From Thalassotalea sp. ND16A (lineage in GTDB: Bacteria; Pseudomonadota; Gammaproteobacteria; Enterobacterales; Alteromonadaceae), in NCBI RefSeq assembly GCF_000764205.1, contig NZ_JQDZ01000039.1:1-52219 (forward strand): 52,219 bases of DNA, written 5' to 3'. Shown piece after piece: positions 8,011 to 16,283 of the stretch. The translations under genes and the position numbers were made by a program. The notes beneath the pieces are model-generated. The model was not told the DNA's origin and ran no database searches. It worked only from the letters and a program-made list of their open reading frames with translations. The first letter of the stretch is position 1. Each line of letters starts with the position of its first letter.

Positions 8011-8739
8011 ATGAAAACGCTAAATAAATATATGAGCAGTGCCTTTTTATTGATATTTACCATATCGATAGCCGGTTGTGGCGCACTGCATACTTCGGTA
8101 AAAAAACGCAATTTGGATGTGCAAACTAAAATGTCATCGACCGTTTGGTTAGATCCAGTCTCTGCTGAAAAGCGTACGGTGTTTTTGCAACTGCGCAATA
8201 CTTCTGACAAGCAAGGGCTCACTTATGAAAATGAAGTGCGTGCGGCAATAACAGCCAAAGGTTATCGAGTAATCGACAATCCAGATGTTGCTCACTACTG
8301 GTTACAAGTCAATATTTTGCAGGTGGGAAAAACTGACCTACGTGCTGGTGATTCATTTGGGACTTTTGGCACTGCGGTACTTGCTGGAGCCGCAGGTGCG
8401 CAAATTGGTGATGGTAGCGGCCAGGTTGCAGCCGGTATTGCCGGTGCCGGTTTAGGCATTATTTTTGATGCCATGGTCGATGATAATTTATTTACTATGA
8501 TCACCGACATTCAGATCTCTGAAAAAGCAAAAGAAGGGGTAAGAGTAAATCAGTCAGAAAAAGCGGTATTAAAACAGGGCGAGTCAGGTTCAAAAACACA
8601 AACCAGCTCTGAAGTGATTGATCGGAAAAAGTATCAAACTCGAATTGTTTCACTTGCCAACAAAGCGAACCTTGAATTTACTGAAGCGGAGCCACCGTTG
8701 CGCCAGGGGTTAATTAATTCTCTTTCTGGGATGTTATAA
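8011..8739 (+). CDS. TraT-family outer-membrane lipoprotein, copy 2
   Basis: This 242-aa protein is a paralogue of the gene just upstream and, by eye, closer to plasmid TraT: GALHTSVKKRNLDVQTKMS, TVWLDPVSAEKRTVFLQL, MVDDNLFTMITDIQISE, KYQTRIVSLANKANL. The lipobox is IAGC with C23. The middle glycine/alanine-rich segment (GTAVLAGAAGAQIGDGSGQ, about 115-155) is hydrophobic, as in TraT. A clear AAGGAT ribosome-binding site precedes the ATG. The two copies differ most in this middle segment, which suggests an old tandem duplication. No terminator is evident after it. Confidence 0.87.
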   Translation: MKTLNKYMSSAFLLIFTISIAGCGALHTSVKKRNLDVQTKMSSTVWLDPVSAEKRTVFLQLRNTSDKQGLTYENEVRAAITAKGYRVIDNPDVAHYWLQVNILQVGKTDLRAGDSFGTFGTAVLAGAAGAQIGDGSGQVAAGIAGAGLGIIFDAMVDDNLFTMITDIQISEKAKEGVRVNQSEKAVLKQGESGSKTQTSSEVIDRKKYQTRIVSLANKANLEFTEAEPPLRQGLINSLSGML

Positions 8740-8956
8740 AAAGATAATAGGTACAGGGTACAAGCAGCATATTTGCACTGACGATTAATCGTGTAAGTTT
8801 TGTGGCAAGCTACGGGCTTCTAGCTACGGGCAGCATGTTTGAATGTGCTAACTATTGTGTAAATCTGGTACAAGGTACAGGCAGCATATACAGGGTACGA
8901 GTATCTGGGGTGGAATGAGTAAATTGCAGCTACTTACAATCTTCGAAAGTTAGCGC

Positions 8957-8996
8957 CGTCATCCCTTCACAAGCACTAGCGAGATGTGGGACCTCC
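8957..8996 (+). repeat. CGTCAT-hairpin-CTCC repeat, unit A
   Basis: The unit has the conserved outer flanks CGTCAT and ACCTCC around a variable, weakly paired stem (ATCCC / GGGAC). It forms an inverted pair with the unit at 9075-9114. Confidence 0.5.
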
Positions 8997-9074
8997 CTAA
9001 TTCATAACGTGCTTTTAAACAATATTTGCGCTCACTCAAAGAGCGTATATATCCAAACCACATTAGCTTTATAT

Positions 9075-9114
9075 GAGGTCCCTGATATCGCTTATGCTCC
9101 TCAGGGATATGACG
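9075..9114 (-). repeat. CGTCAT-hairpin-CTCC repeat, unit B
   Basis: Read on the minus strand, this unit has CGTCAT at one end and GACCTC at the other. Its stem TCCCTGA / TCAGGGA differs from unit A but still pairs. Confidence 0.5.
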
Positions 9115-9148
9115 TGGTTAATTGTTTCTACTTTTTCAATTTTAGGTC

Positions 9149-10084
9149 TTAGCAGTTAGGTGCTCTCTCTGGAACAGGCCACTCATCAGCATTTAGCAGG
9201 CCGCGTTCCGCCATACCGCCCAAACCTTGTAGCCCGCCAGTGTGTAATAACACGATTTTGGCGCCAGCTTGAAAATAGCCCTGCTCTAACAAATCGAGAA
9301 AGGCCAATAACATCTTGCCTGAATATACCGGCTCAAAGGGGATCCCAGTTTGTTGGCTAAACTGCAAAATCCGCTGGGCATCTGCCGTTTTATACTTGCC
9401 GTAACCGCCACGATGAAATTGATTCAAAATTTTCCAGTTATCAAGGTTACTCGCTTGTGCGGCTAATAACAGGTTCACCTCATCGGCTAAATAGCCATCT
9501 TGTTTTAACACGGCAATGCCGAGCAGATTATGTTGATTGTTATCTGCATTGATAAGGCCTGCCAAAGTACCACCGCTGCCCACCGGGGTAAGTAAATAGT
9601 CATATTCTAGTTGCTCATTAAGTTCAGTAATGACTTCTCCTACACCCGGTAAAGCCAAGTGATTGCTGCCGCCTTCAGGGATAATATAAGCGTCAGGGTA
9701 TTGCAGCTGTAATTGTGCCAAATACTCTTCATTGTGACGCAGTTTATAGGTTTTACGATCAACAAACTCAAGAGTCATGCCCCAATGTGTTGCCCAAGTT
9801 AGGGTGAAATTATTTCGATAATGCGGTTCACCACGAATGATGCCAATTGCGTCGAGGTTATTTATTTTACCAGCATAAGCCAGGGCATGAATGTGGTTGG
9901 AATAAGCCCCGCCAAAACTTAAAATTTGTGTCTTGCCCATCTCTTTGGCGGCTTTAAGGTTGTATTTCAATTTGCGCCATTTGTTGCCTGAGATTATCGG
10001 GTGAATTAAATCGTCGCGCTTAATAAACACCTCAACCTGATGTTTGCTAAAGGCAGGATAATTTATTTTATTTAAACTGCTCAT
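9149..10084 (-). CDS. PLP-dependent D-cysteine desulfhydrase / ACC deaminase family enzyme
   Basis: This ~311-aa protein belongs to the fold-type II PLP family that includes D-cysteine desulfhydrase (DcyD) and 1-aminocyclopropane-1-carboxylate deaminase. It likely breaks down a small D-amino acid such as D-cysteine to pyruvate, sulfide and ammonia. The PLP lysine is K35 in SGNKWRKLKYN; FGGAYSNH (57-64) and TPVGSGGTLAG are the phosphate-binding stretches, and LLHTGGLQGLGG is near the C-terminus. The ATG at 10084 gives a typical family start; a start at 10120 (12 residues longer) is possible since neither has a strong ribosome-binding site. Substrate cannot be fixed from sequence. It stands alone. 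Confidence 0.8.
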   Translation of the reverse strand: MSSLNKINYPAFSKHQVEVFIKRDDLIHPIISGNKWRKLKYNLKAAKEMGKTQILSFGGAYSNHIHALAYAGKINNLDAIGIIRGEPHYRNNFTLTWATHWGMTLEFVDRKTYKLRHNEEYLAQLQLQYPDAYIIPEGGSNHLALPGVGEVITELNEQLEYDYLLTPVGSGGTLAGLINADNNQHNLLGIAVLKQDGYLADEVNLLLAAQASNLDNWKILNQFHRGGYGKYKTADAQRILQFSQQTGIPFEPVYSGKMLLAFLDLLEQGYFQAGAKIVLLHTGGLQGLGGMAERGLLNADEWPVPERAPNC

Positions 10085-10177
10085 TTCTTTGTTTTCTTTT
10101 AAGTTGCTGATTTTATACATATATGTAAATGTATTAAGGGCTCACTTTGAACGTGTAATCGGTCAATAATAAATGTC

Positions 10178-10205
10178 TTGCACCAAAGAGTAAATCCGCC
10201 ATAAT
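10178..10205 (+). promoter_or_regulatory. Possible promoter of the msh cluster
   Basis: TTGCAC (10178-10183) and CATAAT (10200-10205) are spaced by 16 bp, about 125 bp upstream of mshI. The match is moderate. Confidence 0.3.
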
Positions 10206-10330
10206 GGAGATAACCCTTTTACTGTATTGGGTCGCTTTCAAAAAAATTGGGCAAGCGCGCTGAAACCGACACCTTCAATGGTAACAGGGATAGCACTGTA
10301 CAAAATAATAATATAACTATGTATAGGTAA

Positions 10331-11251
10331 ATGAAGTCGATGTTGAACGGATTAAGATCACTTTTTTCCAAAAAGAATACGAATGTTAAATTCGGTATTG
10401 CTTTGCGCAACCAGGTAGGGGCATACGCCTTCGAAAAAGAAGTTAATGAAGAGTGTAAAGCGGATGAGTTTATTACCGAAACCACAGAATCAGCCGGTGA
10501 GTGGTTACAAACACTATTAGCTACTCACACCTTTACCGGCTCGGGTTATCTGGTGTTATCAGCTAGTCACTACTACAGTGTACAAATTAACAAGCCCAAT
10601 TTACCCGATGATGAAATTCCCTTAGCAATAAAATGGCTGGTGAAGGATATCGTACCAATTGATCCGGACGATATGATCGTCGATTATTTTGATTCACCCG
10701 TGATTGTTGCAGGCACTGAAAAGATTAATGTAGTTTGTAGTCACCTTTCTCATCTTAAAAAATTTACCGATACATTTAAACGCCATCAGGTCGAACTTAA
10801 AGGCATCATCACCGATGAATTTGCCTTTGCCAATTTAGTCGATAACGTTGATAATTCAACCTTAATGGTATGTCAGCAACCGTTTGAAGATGTATTTTTA
10901 CTGATTGTAAATCAGGGGGAAATATATTTCTCCCGGCGATTACGCGGCTTTAATGATATCGGCGGCTATTCAAGAGAGCAACTGAGCCAAGGCATTTGCG
11001 ATTCTTTAAGCGTTGAAATACAAAAATCGATGGACTATTTTGAACGGCTGCTCAAACAATCGCCAGTAACCCGGATAAAAGTATTATTACCGGTAACCCA
11101 TGAAGACTTTATTATCGAAAATTTAGCGAAAAATACTGAGGTAGTAATATCAGAAATTGAATTGCCTGAGCCATTTGCGAAATTACGCAATTGTGCAGCC
11201 AGTATTGGTGCGTTAACAGAATTTGAAAAAGTGGGTGTAGTAAATGACTAA
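10331..11251 (+). CDS. mshI: MSHA biogenesis protein MshI (PilM-like)
   Basis: This 306-aa protein sits at the start of the MSHA cluster and resembles the PilM/MshI actin-like cytoplasmic component of type IV pilus assembly, which couples to the inner-membrane alignment proteins. No signal peptide or membrane segment is visible. A YSREQLSQGICDSLSVEIQKSMDYFE stretch near residues 215-240 is typical of MshI/PilM-like proteins. The ATG is preceded by TATAGGTAA. It overlaps the next gene by 8 bp. The call rests partly on context. Confidence 0.8.
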   Translation: MKSMLNGLRSLFSKKNTNVKFGIALRNQVGAYAFEKEVNEECKADEFITETTESAGEWLQTLLATHTFTGSGYLVLSASHYYSVQINKPNLPDDEIPLAIKWLVKDIVPIDPDDMIVDYFDSPVIVAGTEKINVVCSHLSHLKKFTDTFKRHQVELKGIITDEFAFANLVDNVDNSTLMVCQQPFEDVFLLIVNQGEIYFSRRLRGFNDIGGYSREQLSQGICDSLSVEIQKSMDYFERLLKQSPVTRIKVLLPVTHEDFIIENLAKNTEVVISEIELPEPFAKLRNCAASIGALTEFEKVGVVND

Positions 11252-11849
11252 AACCCGTATTAACCTGCTAAAAGATGAATTAATCGCGGTGCAATCCTGG
11301 CTAACATTGACCAATGTGGTAAGAGTTTGGGCCGTATTTTTTTCTATTTTTGCTCTATATACCGCCTACTTGAATATCACTCATACTCAATTTAACGATG
11401 AATATATCGCGTTAAAAAGAAAAAATGTGCAGTTGAAAAATAAGCTTAAGCAGTATCAACAAGTGCTGGATAACCGTACGATAAGTTCAAAGAAAATCAA
11501 TCAACTTTCGACATTAAAGTTTATTTTTCAAAATAAACAAATATTGCATCGGCAATTAACCGATCACAGCCAACTAAGTTTCACCGGTTTTGCCGGAATA
11601 ATGTCGGAATTGGCGATAAATCATCACGGTGAAATTAGTTTAAAAAACATCAAAATAGACAATGACAATTTCAGTGTTTCTGGTTTGGCGCCGAAAGCTG
11701 AGTCCGTACCTATTTGGTTATCGGGATTTGAAGGTGCAGCCTTTATGTCGGGCAGAAACTTTGCCCAACTTAATTTATCGGTCAATGAAAAAGGTGATAC
11801 ACAATTTGTTGTAAGCTCTAAGCAAAGCGCAGCTGAGGGAAGCCACTAA
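11244..11849 (+). CDS. MSHA biogenesis protein MshI2 (PilN-like)
   Basis: This 201-aa protein has one N-terminal membrane segment (about 28-45) after a short cytoplasmic start with INLLKDEL, similar to the conserved INLLPWRE-type motif of PilN. A predicted coiled coil (about 55-85) and a periplasmic domain follow. It should bridge MshI in the cytoplasm to MshJ in the periplasm. In Vibrio the MshI and PilN-like parts are often annotated differently, so the name is by position. It overlaps both neighbours by a few bases. Confidence 0.75.
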   Translation: MTKTRINLLKDELIAVQSWLTLTNVVRVWAVFFSIFALYTAYLNITHTQFNDEYIALKRKNVQLKNKLKQYQQVLDNRTISSKKINQLSTLKFIFQNKQILHRQLTDHSQLSFTGFAGIMSELAINHHGEISLKNIKIDNDNFSVSGLAPKAESVPIWLSGFEGAAFMSGRNFAQLNLSVNEKGDTQFVVSSKQSAAEGSH

Positions 11850-12526
11850 TGCAAAAACAATGGTTTGTATCTTCTGAAAAATTCTCAAAGTTGAGTAACC
11901 GAGAGAAATATATCATCTTATTCGCGGGTGTTTTCATTTTTTATTTATTGTTTAATGCCATCGCGTTCGAAACCAATGCCACCAAAATGAACAAACTTCA
12001 GCGCGCAATTACTCAATTCAAAAATAAAAATATTACCGCAACGATAGCATCAGAAAAAGCGCAAGTACGTTTGGCAAAAGATGCGAATAAAGATTTGGAT
12101 AAGCAAATCGCACAATTTGAGAATAAATTAAAAGCCATCGACAATGAATTAGGTTCGTTAACGGATGAGCTTATTTTACCGGATAAAATGCGCAGCGCTT
12201 TACAAGATATGCTGCAGCTTTCTCCCGGGGTAACACTGTTGTCCTTTAAGTCAATGGCGCCAGAGCCGTTAATTAGGAAGGACTTGCGTTCGGCAAAAGT
12301 GTTACGGGATAGGCAAACACCGCAAATTGACCTTTACCGCCATAATTTTCGGATTTCGCTGGAAGGAAGTTATTTGCAGTTGCGTGATTATTTGCAAAAA
12401 GTTGAACAATTGCCCTGGCCATTTTATTGGCACGAGTTTGATTATTCGGTGAGTGATTATCCAAATGGCAAGCTGAATATTGAAATGTACAGTTTAAGTA
12501 CCAAGAAGGAATTTATTGGTGTATAA
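11849..12526 (+). CDS. mshJ: MSHA biogenesis protein MshJ (PilO-like)
   Basis: This 225-aa protein has a membrane segment at about 22-40, a coiled coil (about 45-115) and a ferredoxin-like periplasmic end with GSYLQLRDYLQKVEQLPWPFYW, the PilO/GspM-type signature. It forms the inner-membrane alignment subcomplex with the PilN-like protein. It shares one base with the preceding stop codon (TAATG). The GTG of the mshK stub lies inside its last codons (12519). Confidence 0.82.
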   Translation: MQKQWFVSSEKFSKLSNREKYIILFAGVFIFYLLFNAIAFETNATKMNKLQRAITQFKNKNITATIASEKAQVRLAKDANKDLDKQIAQFENKLKAIDNELGSLTDELILPDKMRSALQDMLQLSPGVTLLSFKSMAPEPLIRKDLRSAKVLRDRQTPQIDLYRHNFRISLEGSYLQLRDYLQKVEQLPWPFYWHEFDYSVSDYPNGKLNIEMYSLSTKKEFIGV

Positions 12527-12602
12527 ATTTTTATTAACTTGTGCGTTTTTGCTGGTCAATAGTTTTACTTTTGCTCGTCAATTAGTGACATTGGGAGGAT
12601 AG
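12519..12602 (+). pseudogene. mshK: Truncated mshK: signal peptide only
   Basis: A GTG at 12519, overlapping the end of mshJ, opens a 27-codon frame MYKFLLTCAFLLVNSFTFAR followed by QLVTLGG and TAG. The first ~19 residues form a clean Sec signal peptide ending TFA. This is where MshK, a small periplasmic PilP-like protein, normally begins after mshJ. The frame stops just after the signal peptide, and mshE begins 1 bp later at a GGGAGG ribosome-binding site. I infer a deletion from early mshK to the end of mshN that removed mshL (secretin), mshM (ATPase) and mshN. Confidence 0.6.
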
Positions 12603-12603
12603 A

Positions 12604-14316
12604 GTGTCGATAGTCAAATTACAGTTACGTTTGGGAGATTTATTGGTAGAAGAGAATATTATCTCTGACGACCAACTTGAACACGCGCTGCAATTGCAAG
12701 ATACCACCCATCGCAAGTTAGGGGCTTCATTGATCGAATTAGGTTTTATCAGTGAACGCCAGTTGTTGCAATTTCTTGCTAAGCAATTGAATTTACCCTT
12801 TATCGATATTACGCAAAGGTTCATTGCCGCCAATGTTGTTGAGTTACTGCCAGAAGTTCATGCCCGCCGGTTAAGAGCGTTGGTGCTGGAGTATGATGAA
12901 GATACGGTATTGGTTGGCATGAGTGACCCTGCAGATTTGAATGCCATTGATCAGCTTGAAAGCTATTTAACTCCCAGAGTCATCAACATTGCCGCGGTGG
13001 CCGAATCGCAATTATTCAATGCTTTTGATAATTTATATCGCCGCACCGAAGACATCAAATCCTTTGCCAGTCAACTTGAAGAAGAATATGTTGATGTCAA
13101 GGAAATTGATTTTAGCACCGCCGATTTTGGTGATGATTCAAGTGATGCTACGGTTGATAAATTATTGCAATCGGTGTTTGAAGATGCAGTACAAATGCGT
13201 GCCTCAGATGTACATATTGAACCAGAGAAAGAACAGTTACGAATTCGTCAGCGTGTTGACGGAATATTACAAGAGAGCATTATTCAACAGGTAAAAATTG
13301 CCAATGCCCTGGTGTTAAAACTGAAGTTGCTGGCAAGCCTGGACATCTCCGAAAAACGCCTGCCGCAAGATGGCCGTTTTCATCTGCGGGTAAAAGGCCA
13401 TGAAATCGATGTACGTATCTCTTCAATGCCGGTGCAACACGGTGAATCGGTGGTCATGCGTTTACTCGATCAAACCGATGGTTTAATCAAGCTGGAAAAA
13501 ACTGGCTTGCCGTTAGCTCTGGTTGAGCGACTACGCCTGCAAATCACCCGTCCAAACGGCATGGTGCTGGTTACAGGTCCTACCGGTAGTGGTAAAACCA
13601 CAACTTTGTATGCCGCGCTTGCTGAATTAAATCAGCCAGAAAAGAAAATTATTACCGTCGAAGATCCGGTTGAGTATCGTCTGCCACGAATAAATCAGGT
13701 ACAGGTGAATGAAAAAATCGACTTAACTTTTTCTCGAGTGTTAAGAACATCATTACGTCAAGATCCCGATATACTAATGATCGGTGAAATGCGGGATACC
13801 GAAACGGTTGAAATCGGTATGCGTGGAGCTTTAACCGGTCACATGGTGTTATCAACGCTACATACCAACGATGCAATTACTTCAGCAATTCGCTTACTCG
13901 ACATGGGCGCGCCGGGGTTTTTAATCAGCAGTGCGTTAAGGGCTATTGTCGCACAACGTCTGGTAAGGCGCATTTGTGAGGGCTGTAAAATTGACCATAC
14001 GCTGCAGCCCCAAGAAAAAGTGTGGTTAGAAAACCTGACCAAAGCGGATGTGAACAGCACCTTCTATAAAGGCAGTGGTTGCCAATCTTGTAATTATTCG
14101 GGGTACCGTGGTCGAGTTGGGGTGTTTGAATTATTAGAACTGGACTCGACCATGATGGATGCTTTAAAACGAGAAGACACCGAAGCATTCACCCGGGCCG
14201 CTAAACTAAGCAAAAATTACAGACCGTTAGCATTGGCCGCTTTTGATTATGCACAGCAGGGGGTAACCACTATTGATGAAGTACTGCGGTTAGCCGAAAT
14301 GATAGATATTAGTTAG
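12604..14316 (+). CDS. mshE: MSHA extension ATPase MshE
   Basis: This 570-aa GspE/PilB-type ATPase powers pilus extension. The N-terminal MshEN domain has the two tandem c-di-GMP-binding motifs: RLGDLLVEENIISDDQLEHA (from R9) and KLGASLIELGFISERQLLQF (from K38, where the first residue is Lys in place of Arg). The ATPase domain has Walker A GPTGSGKTT (about 325-333), an Asp-box, Walker B DILMIGEMRD (about 390) and a His-box stretch STLHTND. A C4 zinc module (CEGC...CQSC) lies at about 458-498. The GTG start follows GGGAGGATA. It follows the mshK stub directly, where mshN would normally precede it. Confidence 0.95.
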   Translation: MSIVKLQLRLGDLLVEENIISDDQLEHALQLQDTTHRKLGASLIELGFISERQLLQFLAKQLNLPFIDITQRFIAANVVELLPEVHARRLRALVLEYDEDTVLVGMSDPADLNAIDQLESYLTPRVINIAAVAESQLFNAFDNLYRRTEDIKSFASQLEEEYVDVKEIDFSTADFGDDSSDATVDKLLQSVFEDAVQMRASDVHIEPEKEQLRIRQRVDGILQESIIQQVKIANALVLKLKLLASLDISEKRLPQDGRFHLRVKGHEIDVRISSMPVQHGESVVMRLLDQTDGLIKLEKTGLPLALVERLRLQITRPNGMVLVTGPTGSGKTTTLYAALAELNQPEKKIITVEDPVEYRLPRINQVQVNEKIDLTFSRVLRTSLRQDPDILMIGEMRDTETVEIGMRGALTGHMVLSTLHTNDAITSAIRLLDMGAPGFLISSALRAIVAQRLVRRICEGCKIDHTLQPQEKVWLENLTKADVNSTFYKGSGCQSCNYSGYRGRVGVFELLELDSTMMDALKREDTEAFTRAAKLSKNYRPLALAAFDYAQQGVTTIDEVLRLAEMIDIS

Positions 14317-14326
14317 CAGAAATATT

Positions 14327-15553
14327 ATGGCACTTTTTCACTACATTGGTCGTAACAGTCAGGGCAAACAAATTTCAGGTTCAGTTGATGCGAGCACAAG
14401 TGTCGCTGTCGCTGAACAATTGACTAAGCAAAATATCATCCCAATCACCATCAAAAATTCTGCCACAAAATCAGTATCGAAAGATCTTAAGCTTTCAGTC
14501 AGGTTTGAACCAAAAAGGGTAAAAGAGGTTGATTTAATCATGTTTTGTCGGCAAATGTACGCGTTAATACGTTCAGGGGTACCGACATTAAGTGCGATAA
14601 AGGGCTTGGCAGAAACAACAACATCAAAGGCTTTACAAAGTGTGATGCTTGATCTTCATGCGAAACTGGAGAAAGGCTTTAGTCTGTCATCGTCGATGGC
14701 GCATCACCCAAATATCTTTAATCAATTGTTCGTCTCTGTTATCCATGTTGGCGAAAATACCGGGCTGTTAGGGCCATCCTTCGCCAAACTTGCTGAAAAT
14801 ATCGAGCGCGAAGAAGAGACCAAAAAAAATATCAGGCAAGCCATTCGTTATCCAATGTTTGTCGTCTTCGCTATCGTTATCGCGATGTTTGTGCTGAATA
14901 TTTGGGTGATCCCGGTGTTTATCGATATGTTTAGCCAATTTAACACGGACTTGCCTTTGACAACGAAAATGTTAATTACCAGTTCAACGTTTTTTACCGA
15001 TTATTGGTTATTGATCCTGGTTATGTTTGCCGTCAGCGGCTTAGCCATTAAAAGCTATGTCGCTACTGAAAAAGGCTTATACCATTGGGATAAGCGTAAG
15101 CTTGTAATACCCATTATTGGCAAGATAATCGAACGGGCGTTACTTGCTCGTTTTTCCCATGGCTTTGCCATTGTGCTCAAGGCCGGTGTTCCTATAACCA
15201 CAGGGTTAAGTTTAATCGCTGAGTCTATCGGAAATTCTTATATGGCGGATAAAATTGTCGGTATGCGCAAAAAGGTAGAAACCGGTGAAACACTGCTGCG
15301 TACAGCCAGCACCAGTGGCCTATTTACGCCATTAGTATTGCAAATGATCGCGGTGGGCGAAGAAACCGGCAAACTTGATGAGTTACTTGAGAATGTGGCA
15401 AATTATTATGAGCGAGAAGTTGAATACGATCTCAAAACCTTAACAGACCGAGTTGAGCCAATTTTAATTATAGTCATGGCGGTAATGGTGCTGATACTGG
15501 CGTTAGGTATTTTTACCCCAATGTGGGATATGTTTTCGGTGGTGCAAAGTTAA
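14327..15553 (+). CDS. mshG: MSHA inner-membrane platform protein MshG
   Basis: This 408-aa GspF/PilC family protein is the pilus platform. It carries two T2SSF domains: FCRQMYALIRSGVPTLSAI (about 67-190) and FSHGFAIVLKAGVPITTGL (about 270-395). Hydrophobic segments lie at about 170-200, 220-245 and 380-402. It starts 10 bp after mshE, so both are one transcript. The 91-bp gap after it shows no mshF. Confidence 0.95.
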   Translation: MALFHYIGRNSQGKQISGSVDASTSVAVAEQLTKQNIIPITIKNSATKSVSKDLKLSVRFEPKRVKEVDLIMFCRQMYALIRSGVPTLSAIKGLAETTTSKALQSVMLDLHAKLEKGFSLSSSMAHHPNIFNQLFVSVIHVGENTGLLGPSFAKLAENIEREEETKKNIRQAIRYPMFVVFAIVIAMFVLNIWVIPVFIDMFSQFNTDLPLTTKMLITSSTFFTDYWLLILVMFAVSGLAIKSYVATEKGLYHWDKRKLVIPIIGKIIERALLARFSHGFAIVLKAGVPITTGLSLIAESIGNSYMADKIVGMRKKVETGETLLRTASTSGLFTPLVLQMIAVGEETGKLDELLENVANYYEREVEYDLKTLTDRVEPILIIVMAVMVLILALGIFTPMWDMFSVVQS

Positions 15554-15644
15554 ATAATCACGAAAAATTAACCACTTACTGTATTTTATATTGATTTTTA
15601 GGCAATCTATATTAGAGTTAAAAATAGTGAAGTTTGAGGAAGTT

Positions 15645-16268
15645 ATGAATAAAAATAAAAATAAAAAGCATCAGATTAAAGGGTTTACTTTAATCGAATT
15701 AGTGGTTGTTCTTGTCTTAATCGGTTTATTTGCCGTTACGGCAATTCCGAAGTTCATGGATTTGACTGATAAAGCCCAGCAGGCAAATATCGAAGGTATG
15801 GCTGGCGGCTTTGCTAGTGCAGTGTCATTAGCCAGAGCACAGTGGGAAGTTGAAGGCCGCCCTACGGATGGTACTTATAACGTGGTGAATTACGATGGTA
15901 GTGACCTTATTCTCACCACAAAAAACCAAAGTAATGGCATACGTGCCGGCTACCCCATTGGACTAGCCGGGGCTAATGATACCCTGGAGCTTGTCGATTG
16001 TGTTGATATTTGGAATAATATTTTACAACAGCCGCCGTTAGTGACGCAAAATATTGGCGAACTAAATGGCATCGACTCGGATAGCTATAAATATTTCGTC
16101 TCTATCACCGGTATCGCGCCATTGCGAAGTTGTGTTTATCATTTAAAACAAACGTTAGCGAAAACGGACGATGAATTTATAAGTCCTAATGGTGATGAAT
16201 CTATTGGTATTAATTTTTCATATCTACCAGCTAACAGCTCAGTAGTGATAACGGTAAATGACATTTAG
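15645..16268 (+). CDS. mshB: MSHA minor pseudopilin MshB
   Basis: This 207-aa type IV prepilin has a lysine-rich leader and the cleavage site KG|FTLIELVVVLVLIG, with Glu at +5. The region after the helix (EGMAGGFASAVSLARAQWEVEGRP) is typical of MshB and not of the major pilin. Two cysteines (in VDCVD and RSCVYH) could form a disulfide. The ATG at 15645 is behind TTTGAGGAA; an earlier start at 15591 would add 18 residues before the leader and is rejected. Confidence 0.82.
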   Translation: MNKNKNKKHQIKGFTLIELVVVLVLIGLFAVTAIPKFMDLTDKAQQANIEGMAGGFASAVSLARAQWEVEGRPTDGTYNVVNYDGSDLILTTKNQSNGIRAGYPIGLAGANDTLELVDCVDIWNNILQQPPLVTQNIGELNGIDSDSYKYFVSITGIAPLRSCVYHLKQTLAKTDDEFISPNGDESIGINFSYLPANSSVVITVNDI

Positions 16269-16283
16269 TATCGAGGCTTTTTT

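Larger units (their letters stand above)
8740..9148. other. 409-bp gene-free spacer with short repeats
   Basis: No gene is supported. Three imperfect copies of a GGTACARGGTACARGCAGCATAT-like motif lie at about 8750-8774, 8820-8840 (weaker) and 8868-8890. A 12-bp perfect palindrome (ACGATTAATCGT) sits at about 8781. The right part carries an inverted pair of the CGTCAT...CTCC hairpin repeat. Confidence 0.5.

Noticed and set aside
8740-8900. CRISPR-like array
   Set aside because: Repeats are imperfect, unevenly spaced, only three in number, and no cas genes are present.
10206-10330. Sigma-54 promoter upstream of mshI
   Set aside because: No GG-N10-GC element with the TGGCAC/TTGC context was found, despite a TTGGGCAAGCGCGC stretch.
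12989-13294. 101-codon plus-strand frame inside mshE
   Set aside because: It is an out-of-frame shadow of mshE, which is intact over this stretch with clear motifs.
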